This document shows, piece by piece, positions 1-12,321 of a stretch of DNA of 64,000 nucleotides. The stretch is taken from the NCBI RefSeq assembly GCF_004118375.1, contig NZ_SDHX01000002.1, positions 1,229,001 to 1,293,000 of the forward strand, in the 5' to 3' direction. The stretch is from Oleiharenicola lentus (lineage in GTDB: Bacteria; Verrucomicrobiota; Verrucomicrobiia; Opitutales; Opitutaceae). A program made the position numbers and the translations under genes. Each line of letters begins with the position of its first letter. Position 1 is the first letter of the stretch. The notes under the pieces are model-generated. The model worked only from the letters and a program-made list of their open reading frames with translations. It was not told the origin of the DNA and did not search any database.

Positions 1-4147
<4,147 letters not shown>

Positions 4148-4228
4148 GGGAGGGTGTCGCCTAGAATCGGCACAATTTACGGACTGTAAAGCCGACTCCT
4201 GCCACAAAGCCTCGTCAACAGCGGGCGG

Positions 4229-6478
4229 TCAGCCCGGTCCCAGCAGCTGCCGCAAGGCCGCGGCGTCCGTCACCGGCGCCTGACAGGCAAAATTCTCGCA
4301 GAGATAGGCCGTGACCTTGCCGTCCACGGGCTTCATCTCCGCCAGATAGGGCCGTTTGGCGCTCAACCAAACCTGACCGCTCCCGGCGTCGGCACAGAGC
4401 AAGGCCCGACGCGGTCCAAGTTTGGCGTGCAGCACGGCAGCAATCGCCCCGAAGCCGGGAGAACGCGGATCGCCGGCCAGCACCACGGTGCGCGGCTCGG
4501 TCAACGCAAGTTCCACCGCACCCAGCATCTGCGGCAAGGCCTGCGGCAGCCGGCTCCAGCGCGGCCGGAAGGCCTCGATGGTCTGCAGCGCCCGCTCGCG
4601 GTAGCTTGGAGGCGGACTGCCCCCACCCCGCGTCAATGCTGCCTCGCCTCCACCTCCCAGCATCCAATCGAGCCGAATAAGGTTCAGCGCCGCCACCGAG
4701 TTGGCCGCCGGTTCCGCACCGTCGTAATCCTCCTTCAAGCGCACGATGAGGGCGGAATCGTCGGCGCGGGAGTTGAAGTAGCCGCCGAGCTCCGGGTCCC
4801 AGAAAAGTTCGTCCATCTTCGCCTGCAACTGCTCCGCCCATTGCAGCCAGCGGAGCTCGAAACCCGCCTCGTAGAGATCGAGCAGGCCTTGGATCAGATG
4901 GGCGTAATCCTCGGCGAAACCGGGAATGCTGCTGCGCCCCTCACGCCAGCTGCGGTAGAGCAGGCCGGAGGTGGCGGCGTAAAGTTCGCGCTGGATAAAC
5001 TCAGCCGCGCGGGTGGCGGCGGCCAGACGTTCCGGTTCGCCCAGCACCTGCGCCCCCCGCGCCAGCGCGGAGATCATCAGGCCGTTCCACGCGGTGAGAA
5101 TCTTGTCGTCGAGGTGCGGGCGCGGACGTTTGGCGCGGATCGCTCGCAGCTTTTCGAGGCAGGCCAGCAGCTTCTGCTCGGCGTCGGCGACCGGCAGCTT
5201 GAACTGCTCGGCCGTGCGCGCCAGCGGACGCAACTGCCGCAGGACGTTCTTGCCGCCGAATTCGCCGTGCGGGTCGTGCGCGACGTTGCCCTCGGGTTTC
5301 ACGTCGTAGTGCGCGCAGAAAAATTCCGCGTCCGCGCCCAGCACGGCCTCCAGCTCCGGCTTGGTCCAGACGTAGAACGCCCCCTCGGCGTGTTCAGGCT
5401 GCTTGTCACTTGATCGTTGATCCTTGTCACTTCGCGACGGCTCCGGCGTTGCGCTGTCGGCATCTTCGGCGGAGTAAAACCCGCCCTGCGGGCTGGTGAG
5501 ATCGCGGCCCACGTAATCGAAAACCCCGCGAGCCACCCAGCCGAAGACCGGCAGGCCGGTCGCCTGCTGCGCCTCGAGCAGGTTCATCGCGATCAGCGCC
5601 TGGTCGTAGAGCATCTTCTCGAAATGCGGCACATGCCACTGCTCGTCCACCGAGTAGCGGTGGAAACCGCCGCCGATCACGTCGTGCAAACCGCCCTCGA
5701 TCATGCGCTGCAGCGTGGTGGCCGTCATCCCGATGGCCTCCTGCCCGAGGTCGCTGTCCACGCCCTGCAACACCGCCGAGCGGAGCAGGAAGTCGAGGAT
5801 CGAGGCGCGCGGAAACTTTGGCGCGCCGCCGAACCCGCCCCAGCGCGCGTCGTGCGACTCGTAGAAATACTGGAAGCCCCTCTCGAAGGCCTCGCCCGCC
5901 TCCTCGTGCAGCGGCTTCGACGCATCCGGCGCGCGCTCCTCCTGCGGCGGCCCTTCGCTCGCATACCGTTTCAACGCCTGCACGACCTCCTCGGCGCCGT
6001 GCTCGATCTTCGGCCGCTGCTGCTGCCAGTGCAGGGCGATGGTGTTGAGCAGCGTGATGAAGCCCGGACGCCCGTGCCGGTCGTCCTTCGGGAAATACGT
6101 GCCGCCGTAGAACGGTTTGCCCTCGGGCGTGAGCCATACGCTCATCGGCCAGCCGCCGTGGCCGGTCGTGTGCTGCACGTAGGTCATGTAAACCCGGTCG
6201 AGGTCGGGCCGCTCCTCGCGATCCACCTTCACCGGCACGAAATCGCGGTTCAGGATCTCGGCCACCCCCGCATCCTCGAACGACTCGTGCGCCATCACAT
6301 GGCACCAGTGGCAGGTCGAGTAGCCGATGCTCAGGAAAACCGGTTTTCCCTCGGCCCGGGCCTTCGCCAGTGCTTCATCACCCCACGGCAGCCAAGCCAC
6401 GGGATTGTCGGCGTGCTGACGCAGGTAGGGCGATTTTTCGGCGGCGAGGCGGTTGGGCATGATCGTAAAGACGCCCAT
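4229..6478 (-). CDS. YyaL/SSP411-type thioredoxin-domain protein (DUF255)
   Basis: A 749-residue protein of the DUF255/spermatogenesis-associated protein 20 family. The N-terminal thioredoxin-like domain carries the family signature [11 protein letters not shown] with the CxxC pair at Cys56 and Cys59, preceded by the conserved NPVAWLPWG and followed by [11 protein letters not shown] and [11 protein letters not shown]. The remaining about 500 residues form an (alpha/alpha)-toroid of the N-acylglucosamine epimerase/cellobiose hydrolase type ([20 protein letters not shown]). The biochemical role of the family is not settled; it is usually cytoplasmic. AAGGGG lies 6 nt before the ATG at 6478, which supports that start over a second Met at residue 7. 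It is divergent from the ABC-F gene. Confidence 0.93.
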   Translation of the reverse strand: MGVFTIMPNRLAAEKSPYLRQHADNPVAWLPWGDEALAKARAEGKPVFLSIGYSTCHWCHVMAHESFEDAGVAEILNRDFVPVKVDREERPDLDRVYMTYVQHTTGHGGWPMSVWLTPEGKPFYGGTYFPKDDRHGRPGFITLLNTIALHWQQQRPKIEHGAEEVVQALKRYASEGPPQEERAPDASKPLHEEAGEAFERGFQYFYESHDARWGGFGGAPKFPRASILDFLLRSAVLQGVDSDLGQEAIGMTATTLQRMIEGGLHDVIGGGFHRYSVDEQWHVPHFEKMLYDQALIAMNLLEAQQATGLPVFGWVARGVFDYVGRDLTSPQGGFYSAEDADSATPEPSRSDKDQRSSDKQPEHAEGAFYVWTKPELEAVLGADAEFFCAHYDVKPEGNVAHDPHGEFGGKNVLRQLRPLARTAEQFKLPVADAEQKLLACLEKLRAIRAKRPRPHLDDKILTAWNGLMISALARGAQVLGEPERLAAATRAAEFIQRELYAATSGLLYRSWREGRSSIPGFAEDYAHLIQGLLDLYEAGFELRWLQWAEQLQAKMDELFWDPELGGYFNSRADDSALIVRLKEDYDGAEPAANSVAALNLIRLDWMLGGGGEAALTRGGGSPPPSYRERALQTIEAFRPRWSRLPQALPQMLGAVELALTEPRTVVLAGDPRSPGFGAIAAVLHAKLGPRRALLCADAGSGQVWLSAKRPYLAEMKPVDGKVTAYLCENFACQAPVTDAAALRQLLGPG

Positions 6479-6547
6479 TTCAGCCCCTTAGCAAAGCGAA
6501 TGTTTTGGTTGCAGAGTCCGCCGCAAACCGGCTCATTCGCGGGTTCC

Positions 6548-8410
6548 ATGCTGACCCTTGCCAACGTCGCCAAGTCCTACGGCACCCGTGAACTCTTCTC
6601 GGAGGTGTCACTGTTTGTGGCGCGCACGGACCGTTTCGGCCTCGTGGGTCCCAACGGCGCGGGCAAGTCCACCCTCTTCAACCTCATCCTCGGCGAGGAG
6701 CAGCCCGACGAGGGCACGATCGAATGGGAGCGCGGCGCGGACTTCGGCTTCCTCCCGCAGGAAAGCGCGCCGGTCGGCGACGAGTCCATCCTCCACATCG
6801 CCACCAGCGGCAAGAAGCTCGAGCCCGAGAACGACGACGATTACGACATCGACTGGACGCTCGAGCCGCGCGCCAAGAAGATCCTCGCCGGCCTCGGTTT
6901 CCGCGAGGACGACTACCTCAAGCAGGCCAAGTCCTTCTCCGGCGGCTGGGTCATGCGCGCCCACCTCGCCCGCCTGCTCGTGAGCGAGCCCGCTCTGCTC
7001 ATGCTCGACGAGCCGACCAACCACCTCGATCTCGAGGCGCTGCTCTGGTTCCAGGACTATCTCACGCGCTACCCGGGCGGCCTCGTCATCATCTCGCACG
7101 ACCGCGAGTTCCTCAACGTCCTCTGCAACGGCATCCTCGAACTCAAGAGCGGCACGCTCAACAAATACACGGGCAACTACGACGACTACCTGAACGAGAA
7201 GGACGCCCGCAAGGAGCAGCAGGCCGCGCTCTTCAAGAACCAGCAGCGTGAAATCGCCCACCTCCAGAAGTTCGTGGACCGCTTCGGCGCCAAGGCCTCG
7301 ATGGCTTCGCGCGCCAAGTCCAAGGAGAAGCAGATCGAGCGCCTCAAGGACGTCGCCGTCGAGGAGCCCTGGGAGGACCTCAAGAAGATCAATTTCCGCT
7401 TTCCACAGCCGCCGCGTTCCGGCCTGAAGGTGATGAACCTCAAGAACGTCCATCAGGCCTACGGCGACCACGTCGTCTATCAGGACCTGAACTTCGAGGT
7501 CGAGCGCGGCCAGAAGATCGTGCTCGTCGGCCCCAACGGCGCCGGCAAGTCCACGCTCCTGAAAATCCTCGCCGACGTGATTCCCATCCAGGGCGGCACG
7601 CGCGAACTCGGCAGCAACGTTTATCCCGGCTACTTCGCGCAGAACCGCGGGGACAACGTGAAGCTCGACCTCACGGTCCTCGAGAACGTGATGGAGCTGC
7701 GCACGAACGAAAACCAGCTCACCGAGCAGCAGGCCCGCGCCGTGCTCGGCGGCTTCCTCTTCCGCAAGGACGACGTCTTCAAGAAAGCCTCCGTGCTCTC
7801 CGGTGGCGAGAAGTCGCGCCTCGCCCTCGCCCGCCTGCTCGTCAACCCGCCGAACCTGCTGCTGATGGACGAGCCGACGACCCACCTCGACATCCCGTCC
7901 ATTGATGCACTGGTCAACGCCCTCAAGAGCTACGAGGGCACGCTGATCTTCATCAGCCACGACGTGTATTTCATCCGCACACTCGCGCAGAGCGTGCTGC
8001 ATGTGCACAGCGGCCGGCTCACGCCCTACGCCGGCAACTACGATTACTACCTCGAAAAGTCCAAGGCCGCCAATGCCCGCGCCGCGCTGACCGCCGGCTT
8101 CACCGACGCCCGTCCGAAACAGGCCGCCGCCGCGCCTGCGCCCAAGCCCCAGCCTGCGGCCGCGAAACCCTCCCCCGCCGACTTGAAAAAGCTCCGCACC
8201 GAGGTGAGCGCGCTGGAGAAGAAAGTTTCCGAGCTCGAGGCCAAGCAAAACGAGATCACCGCCGCGCTCGAGGCGCCTGAGACCTATGCCGACAAGGGCA
8301 AGTTCCACCACCTGAACAAGGAGCTCAGCTCCATCGTGGACCAGCTGACCCACGCCTCCGCCGAGTGGGAGAAAGCTGCGACGAAACTGTCGGAGCTGGA
8401 GAAGGCTTAG
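6548..8410 (+). CDS. ABC-F family ATPase (Uup/EttA-like ribosome-associated factor)
   Basis: A 620-residue protein with two ABC ATPase domains and no membrane segments, typical of ABC-F translation factors that act on stalled ribosomes. Walker A motifs (GPNGAGKST) are near residues 34 and 330, signature motifs are SFSGGW and LSGGEKSR, and Walker B/D-loop motifs are LMLDEPTNHLD and LMDEPTTHLD. The linker between domains is charged and helical. After a Pro/Ala-rich stretch the C-terminal 75 residues are a Lys/Glu-rich coiled coil, as in Uup and YdiF-type members. The frame is open upstream over the antisense of the YyaL gene, but the ABC domain begins at the ATG at 6548 (MLTLANVAKSYG), so that is the start. 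The exact ABC-F subfamily is not assigned. Confidence 0.94.
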   Translation: MLTLANVAKSYGTRELFSEVSLFVARTDRFGLVGPNGAGKSTLFNLILGEEQPDEGTIEWERGADFGFLPQESAPVGDESILHIATSGKKLEPENDDDYDIDWTLEPRAKKILAGLGFREDDYLKQAKSFSGGWVMRAHLARLLVSEPALLMLDEPTNHLDLEALLWFQDYLTRYPGGLVIISHDREFLNVLCNGILELKSGTLNKYTGNYDDYLNEKDARKEQQAALFKNQQREIAHLQKFVDRFGAKASMASRAKSKEKQIERLKDVAVEEPWEDLKKINFRFPQPPRSGLKVMNLKNVHQAYGDHVVYQDLNFEVERGQKIVLVGPNGAGKSTLLKILADVIPIQGGTRELGSNVYPGYFAQNRGDNVKLDLTVLENVMELRTNENQLTEQQARAVLGGFLFRKDDVFKKASVLSGGEKSRLALARLLVNPPNLLLMDEPTTHLDIPSIDALVNALKSYEGTLIFISHDVYFIRTLAQSVLHVHSGRLTPYAGNYDYYLEKSKAANARAALTAGFTDARPKQAAAAPAPKPQPAAAKPSPADLKKLRTEVSALEKKVSELEAKQNEITAALEAPETYADKGKFHHLNKELSSIVDQLTHASAEWEKAATKLSELEKA

Positions 8411-8507
8411 GACTCGATCGCAATTCCGCCGGTTTTCTGGATCGGTCTCCGCACCCACCGCACCCGGTCTGCCCAAGGGGTTCCCTCTGTAGGATTGGGC
8501 CTTGGCC

Positions 8508-8527
8508 CGACCTCGCAGCCGAGGTCG
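8508..8527. terminator. Hairpin between convergent genes
   Basis: An 8-bp perfect stem (CGACCTCG / CGAGGTCG) with a four-base CAGC loop lies in the 165-bp gap between the ABC-F gene and the convergent alkC-like gene. There is no T-run, so it may be a weak or bidirectional terminator or simply a palindrome. No other feature was seen in this gap. Confidence 0.35.
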
Positions 8528-8575
8528 CCGCAAGCCGCGACCCGACACCAAACCGACAGGCTTACGCGATAGTCC

Positions 8576-9433
8576 TTACCCCGCCGCCGCCAGCTTCCGC
8601 AGCCGCAGCGCGGCTTTTACGCCCTTCTTGGCGGGATGCCGCACCGCGTGCCGGATGAGCCATTTCCGGTTCTCGTCCGCACCCTCGGCCCAGCGCTCGC
8701 AAAGCTCAAACGCTAGCGCCGGATGATCCTTGGCGATGTCACCGACATGATTCGCCACGCTGCGGCGCACGTAGAGTTCTGAATCGTCCTTGAGCGCTTC
8801 CAAGATGGGCAGCACCGGCCGCGGATCCTGCACGAAGGCCGGAATCCGCATTGCCCAAGGTAGGCGCGGCCGCGATCCCTCGCTGCACAGCCGCCGCACA
8901 TGCGGATCGGGATCGCGGGTCCACTCCCTCAGCCGCGCCAGCGTGCGTTCCGGCCACTTGATCAGGAACGGCCGGATCGAAAACTCCGCCGAAAACCGGC
9001 GCGTGATCTCGTATTGCGCGCGCATCGATGCCTCGAACGGATCGCGCCCGCCGTTTTTCGCCGGGTCGAGCCCGTAGGTCGCCACAAACGAGACGTGCGG
9101 CAGGTAAAAGAATCCGGCCAGCCCGTTGCCCTCGGTCTCGCTCAGCGACGGCGTGAGCGAACGCACCAGCACCGCCACCGCCTGCTCGTAGCGCGCCGGC
9201 AGATGCCGCCGCAACACCTTGGCCAAGTGTTGCCCGCGGGCGAGAATCGCCAGCGGCTCAATACCCTCCCGCGCCTCCCGGCGGAAGGCCTTCGCATTCA
9301 GGGTGCGGTGCACTCGCGCGAGATTGTGCGCGAGGCAGTCGATCGCCTCCCGGTCGAGCAGGGTCTTCAGCGTGCTGCCGGTTTCGATCGTGCCGGGGGC
9401 GGCCGGCAAACGGGGTAGGGATCGGGAAGACAT
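8576..9433 (-). CDS. alkC: AlkC-type DNA alkylation repair protein (HEAT-repeat)
   Basis: A 285-residue all-helical protein of the DNA alkylation repair family. The C-terminal half carries consecutive HEAT-like repeats with the hallmark segment RRLCSEGSRPRLPW, followed by a second repeat containing RRSVANHVGDIAKDHP. This resembles AlkC-type 3-methyladenine DNA glycosylases (COG4335), which excise alkylated purines without base flipping. The N-terminal half (about residues 30-150) matches the helical start of the family, including the RPFLIKWPERTLARLREW stretch just before the repeats. It stands alone, divergent from the GNAT gene and 57 bp from it. The glycosylase activity is inferred from family membership only. 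Confidence 0.75.
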   Translation of the reverse strand: MSSRSLPRLPAAPGTIETGSTLKTLLDREAIDCLAHNLARVHRTLNAKAFRREAREGIEPLAILARGQHLAKVLRRHLPARYEQAVAVLVRSLTPSLSETEGNGLAGFFYLPHVSFVATYGLDPAKNGGRDPFEASMRAQYEITRRFSAEFSIRPFLIKWPERTLARLREWTRDPDPHVRRLCSEGSRPRLPWAMRIPAFVQDPRPVLPILEALKDDSELYVRRSVANHVGDIAKDHPALAFELCERWAEGADENRKWLIRHAVRHPAKKGVKAALRLRKLAAAG

Positions 9434-9490
9434 GGCAAAGGCGGTAGTTTATCAGACCATGCGACAACCCTGTGTCAGGAGGAAAGCAAG

Positions 9491-10207
9491 TTGCAGCCCG
9501 GTCAGGTCCGGACAAGCTCCGCTCACCTCCCGGGCATGAACCTCCTCGACAACATCATCTGGCACGCCTTGTCGGGGCCACAGGCGAATGTCTCCACCGG
9601 CACGGAGCGCGCCCGGCGTTTCGCCCCGGGGTTTTCGCCCATCCTCGGTTTCGCCAACGCCGCGCAGCCGGTGTTCGCCGACCTGATTCCTTTCTGCGGA
9701 CCCGACGAACACTTCTATTGCGGCGGATGGTCCGGTCCCGTCCAACCGGGTTGGAGAATCGAGGAGGAAGCCACGATGTTTCGCATGGTTTGGGCCGGTG
9801 AGCCCCCGGCGAAGGATGATGCACCCGATGCCGTGCTGCTGGGTCCGAATCACTCGCGGCCCGCCCTGGAGCTGGCCATGCTCACCCACCCCGGCCCGTT
9901 CGGGCCGCGCACGATCGAGCTCGGCGACTATTTCGGCATTTTCGAGGGCCCGCGCCTGGTCGCCATGGCCGGCGAGCGCCTTCAAGCCGGCTCATATCGG
10001 GAGATCAGCGGTGTGTGCACCGATCCGGAGTTTCAGGGCCGCGGCCTCGCCCGCCGGCTCATGGGCAAGCTCATCCGCCGCCAGCTGGCCCGGGGCCAGA
10101 CTCCGATTCTCCATGTGATGCGGGACAATTTTGCCGTCCAGTTCTACGAGCGCCTCGGTTTTCGCAAGCACTGCGAACCGGTCGTGCGCGTGGTGTCGCG
10201 AACCTGA
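9491..10207 (+). CDS. GNAT family N-acetyltransferase
   Basis: A GNAT-fold acetyltransferase. The C-terminal catalytic region has the acetyl-CoA binding motif A around RGLARRLMGKLI, preceded by the beta-strand ISGVCTDPEFQG, and ends with the usual FYERLGFRKH. The N-terminal half (about residues 15-130) resembles the FR47-like/GNAT domain seen in small-molecule acetyltransferases; the substrate cannot be told. Two starts are possible. A TTG at 9491 has a strong AGGAGG eight nt upstream, while the ATG at 9536 (MNLLDNIIWHAL) has no obvious ribosome site but fits the start of the conserved domain. I chose 9491 for its ribosome binding site. With 238 residues (223 from the ATG) it has ordinary length. 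Confidence 0.85.
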   Translation: MQPGQVRTSSAHLPGMNLLDNIIWHALSGPQANVSTGTERARRFAPGFSPILGFANAAQPVFADLIPFCGPDEHFYCGGWSGPVQPGWRIEEEATMFRMVWAGEPPAKDDAPDAVLLGPNHSRPALELAMLTHPGPFGPRTIELGDYFGIFEGPRLVAMAGERLQAGSYREISGVCTDPEFQGRGLARRLMGKLIRRQLARGQTPILHVMRDNFAVQFYERLGFRKHCEPVVRVVSRT

Positions 10208-10210
10208 GGC

Positions 10211-10546
10211 CTACGGTTTGCCGTAGGCGCGCTCCACCTTGGCGACGCGCAGCTGATAGTCGGCATACCAAGTCTGCTGTCCGGCGCGCTGGGCGTCCTG
10301 ATGCGCGGCATTTTGCTTCCACGCGACAATGGAGGCCTCGTCACGCCAGTAGGACACGGTGATGCCGAGACCGTCGGCTCCGCGGGCGCTTTCGGCGCCG
10401 AGGTAACCGGGTTGGGTGGCCGCGAGGGCGGCCATGCGTTCGGCCATGGCCTCGTAGCCGCGATCCCCTTCGGTTCGTCGGGTGGTGAAGATCACGGCAT
10501 AATAGGGCGGCGCAGGCGTGCGGGCCGGGGCTGACGGAGTGCTCAT
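10211..10546 (-). CDS. ABM-fold monooxygenase-like protein
   Basis: A 111-residue protein resembling the antibiotic biosynthesis monooxygenase (ABM) dimeric alpha/beta barrel family. It shows the pattern YYAVIFTTRR, a helix ending in QPGYLGAES, then GITVSYWRDEASIVAWKQNAAHQDAQ, which is typical of stress-related ABM proteins. Members range from cofactor-free oxygenases to proteins without known activity, so no reaction is proposed. The ATG at 10546 overlaps the TGA of the upstream methyltransferase (ATGA), so the two are translationally coupled. It is convergent with the GNAT gene, three bases apart. Confidence 0.82.
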   Translation of the reverse strand: MSTPSAPARTPAPPYYAVIFTTRRTEGDRGYEAMAERMAALAATQPGYLGAESARGADGLGITVSYWRDEASIVAWKQNAAHQDAQRAGQQTWYADYQLRVAKVERAYGKP

Positions 10547-11322
10547 GGGGAACGGGGCTTTAAGACAAGCATGGAGCTGCTGCCCACGAAGAACTCGTAG
10601 TTCACCTTGCGCACCTCGCTGGGAATGCCGAGGGCGCCGAGTTCGCCGCGCAGGCGGTCGAGTTCGGCATAGGGCTTGCCGCCGGGGCCGACAAGCGGAT
10701 GGATGCGCACCTCGCCGGAGCTCACGCGCGCGAGCTCGGCGCAGGCGGCGACGTGCCAGGCAAAGTCGAAGCGCGCGGCATAGATGAAGAGCAGGTGCGC
10801 GCAGAGCACGAGGTCGAAGGCGCCGTCGAGAAACGGCAACAGCGGCAGCGACGCGCGCACGTAGCGGCCGTGCCGGACATTGCCCTCGTAATCGGCGAGG
10901 AAACGTGACGCCGCGGCCCGCCGGTCCTGTTCAGCGGCATCGAGCGAGGGAAAGCTCTTGAAGCGGAACAGCCGCCGCTTCTCCCGCATTTGCTCGAACA
11001 TGCGCGCGTAGTCGTCGCGTACCCGCGCGGACAGGTCGGCATGCGACTGGTCGTAGAGGGGGTCCACCGCGACCGCGTCCACGCCGCGTTTGCGCGCCTC
11101 GGCGGTGAAGGACGAGGGACCGGCGGCGACATCGAGCACGGCCTTGTCGCGGAGCGCGGCGGGGTCGAGGCCGAAGAACCGGCAGTATTCGTCGAGGGTG
11201 CGCCCGAAGAAGGACACGGCCGGCAGGTCCAGCGTGGTCGAGCTCGCCCGGGCCGGCCGAGGGGCGGCAGGTCCGGGCGTTCTTTGGGCTAGTGGAGATG
11301 GAGGTGCAACGAGCGTGGGCAT
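10543..11322 (-). CDS. Class I SAM-dependent methyltransferase
   Basis: A 259-residue protein with a Rossmann-type methyltransferase motif I (VLDVAAGPSSFTAEA) followed by the acidic end of strand 2 (AVAVDPLYD), and a later FDLVLCAHLLFIY strand consistent with motif IV. The first about 40 residues are Pro/Ala-rich and probably disordered. The ATG at 11322 (MPTLVAPP) was chosen because the frame further upstream runs through a terminator hairpin at 11361-11392 and is not protein-like. No clear Shine-Dalgarno site precedes it. The substrate is unknown. It is coupled by an ATGA overlap to the downstream ABM-fold protein. Confidence 0.8.
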   Translation of the reverse strand: MPTLVAPPSPLAQRTPGPAAPRPARASSTTLDLPAVSFFGRTLDEYCRFFGLDPAALRDKAVLDVAAGPSSFTAEARKRGVDAVAVDPLYDQSHADLSARVRDDYARMFEQMREKRRLFRFKSFPSLDAAEQDRRAAASRFLADYEGNVRHGRYVRASLPLLPFLDGAFDLVLCAHLLFIYAARFDFAWHVAACAELARVSSGEVRIHPLVGPGGKPYAELDRLRGELGALGIPSEVRKVNYEFFVGSSSMLVLKPRSP

Positions 11323-11360
11323 GGCATGATGTGGTTTGGTTGGGTGGCGGTTGGGGGTGG

Positions 11361-11392
11361 AAAAACAAAAAACCCGACTCGGTGGAGTCGGG
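11361..11392 (-). terminator. Rho-independent terminator just upstream of the methyltransferase
   Basis: On the minus strand an 8-bp perfect stem CCCGACTC / GAGTCGGG with a four-base loop is followed by TTTTTTGTTTTT. This is a textbook terminator for a minus-strand transcript. It lies only 39 nt before the methyltransferase start codon, so it either ends an upstream small transcript or acts as an attenuator for that gene. Confidence 0.8.
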
Positions 11393-11431
11393 CTCGGGTG
11401 GTGGGAGGTTGGTTTTCTTTTTTCGGCGGCT

Positions 11432-11503
11432 TCAGTTGGTAGCCGCCTTGTCCTCTTCACGCCGAGCCCGGGTAATGTGCCAAGCACCTTTGACCGCGGC
11501 CAT
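11432..11503 (-). CDS. Possible 23-residue leader peptide or small ORF
   Basis: A short frame starts at an ATG (MAAVKGAWHI) and ends with TGA about 40 nt before a strong terminator. In-frame GTG (11548) and TTG (11584) codons could give 38 or 50 residues. The product is basic and charged with no recognisable domain, and no good ribosome site is visible for any of the starts. Its position between two terminators and just before the methyltransferase is the only argument for it. It could equally be part of a small RNA. Confidence 0.25.
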   Translation of the reverse strand: MAAVKGAWHITRARREEDKAATN

Positions 11504-11606
11504 TTTGGCGACGGAATTGGAGCAACGGCGGGTGGCGGAAAGAATCACGGACGCGTTGATGGGGCGGTGGCGGCCGGCGCGCAAGCCGGATTTTTCGGGG
11601 CAAGCG

Positions 11607-11636
11607 AAAACCCGGGCCGCACGAGGCGGACCCGGG
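11607..11636 (-). terminator. Terminator of the coiled-coil protein gene
   Basis: Minus-strand stem CCCGGG-(T bulge)-CCGC / GCGG-CCCGGG with a five-base loop, followed by TTTT. It lies 33-62 nt downstream of the stop codon at 11669, the right place for a terminator of that gene. Confidence 0.6.
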
Positions 11637-11668
11637 TGTCAGTCGCTACACACAAATGGTTGCCGGAC

Positions 11669-12178
11669 TCAGGTGGCCTTGCCGATGTGCAGAAGATTTT
11701 TGGCGGCCTGGAATGGAGCCATGGTGAAAGAGGGCTTGGCGGGTTTGGCGGCGGCTTCCTCCAAAGCCTTGGTCTTGGCGGCGACCTCGGCTTCACGCAC
11801 CTTCACCCACGCCTCGCGACGGGCGACTTCCTGCTCGCGGATCATGACCTGCTCCTCGCGGTCCTTGAGGGCGAGACGGTCGTCACTCAGGCCGCGGCGG
11901 GCGGCTTCGAGGAGCGCGTGGGCGCGGTTGTATTTCTCCCAAGCCGAGTCGACATCGTTCTGCGTGGGACCGGCGGAAGCCTGCGGGTGGTGCGGAGCCA
12001 CCGTGGCCTGCGGCGGCCGGGTATTCTGGACCTGATCCACGAGGTTGCGGAGCTTCTGCTCGTATTCGCGCAGGCTGGCCTCCTTCTGGTGCATCGTCTC
12101 GATGTCGGTGGAAATCTGGTCGCGCAGTTTTTCCAGGTGCGCGGTTTCCTGAGTGCCGGAGGTGTGTGTAGTGTTCAT
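11669..12178 (-). CDS. Hypothetical coiled-coil protein
   Basis: A 169-residue protein that I do not recognise. Two helical, heptad-rich segments are visible: about residues 12-55 (HLEKLRDQISTDIETMHQKE and onward) and about 85-150, which is dense in Glu, Arg, Lys and Ala and ends in KALEEAAAK. They are separated by a Pro/Gln-rich linker. There is no signal peptide or membrane span, so it should be cytoplasmic and probably oligomeric. The short C-terminus ends in NLLHIGKAT. The ATG at 12178 (MNTTHTSG) was preferred to one at 12238, whose extra residues are not protein-like. It is monocistronic, with its own terminator downstream and a perfect inverted repeat upstream at 12265-12290. Confidence 0.7.
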   Translation of the reverse strand: MNTTHTSGTQETAHLEKLRDQISTDIETMHQKEASLREYEQKLRNLVDQVQNTRPPQATVAPHHPQASAGPTQNDVDSAWEKYNRAHALLEAARRGLSDDRLALKDREEQVMIREQEVARREAWVKVREAEVAAKTKALEEAAAKPAKPSFTMAPFQAAKNLLHIGKAT

Positions 12179-12264
12179 GGCGATGAGAACGTCACCATAG
12201 CAGCAATGTTTCGCTTCGCCTAGAGGCCAGCGGGGCATTTACCCAGCCTTTACCCTTGAAGGAC

Positions 12265-12290
12265 CGTGTTTTACGCATTTGTAAAACACG
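12265..12290. promoter_or_regulatory. 26-bp perfect inverted repeat upstream of coiled-coil gene
   Basis: Ten-base arms CGTGTTTTAC and GTAAAACACG flank a six-base GCATTT centre. The element is AT-rich against a GC-rich background and lies 87 nt upstream of the coiled-coil gene start. That fits an operator for a dimeric regulator or a short hairpin in the 5' leader. A separate GC hairpin (GGCCGG / CCGGCC, 12299-12314) lies 8 nt after the natB stop codon and may end that operon. Confidence 0.4.
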
Positions 12291-12321
12291 CTACCCCCGG
12301 CCGGCCTTCCGGCCCTCGTTC

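Larger units (their letters stand above)
11323..11668. other. Non-coding stretch with two minus-strand terminators
   Basis: This 346-bp interval between the coiled-coil gene and the methyltransferase holds the two terminators listed separately and the doubtful 23-residue ORF. Nothing else convincing is present. A short minus-strand RNA between about 11605 and 11361 is conceivable. Confidence 0.5.

Noticed and set aside
5417-6547. N-terminal extension of the ABC-F reading frame
   Set aside because: It overlaps the YyaL gene on the opposite strand and encodes no recognisable sequence; the ABC domain starts at 6548.
6608-8551. 647-residue minus-strand frame opposite the ABC-F gene
   Set aside because: Low-complexity Leu/Val/Glu/Gly composition is the mirror of the ABC-F codons; no motif or start signal.
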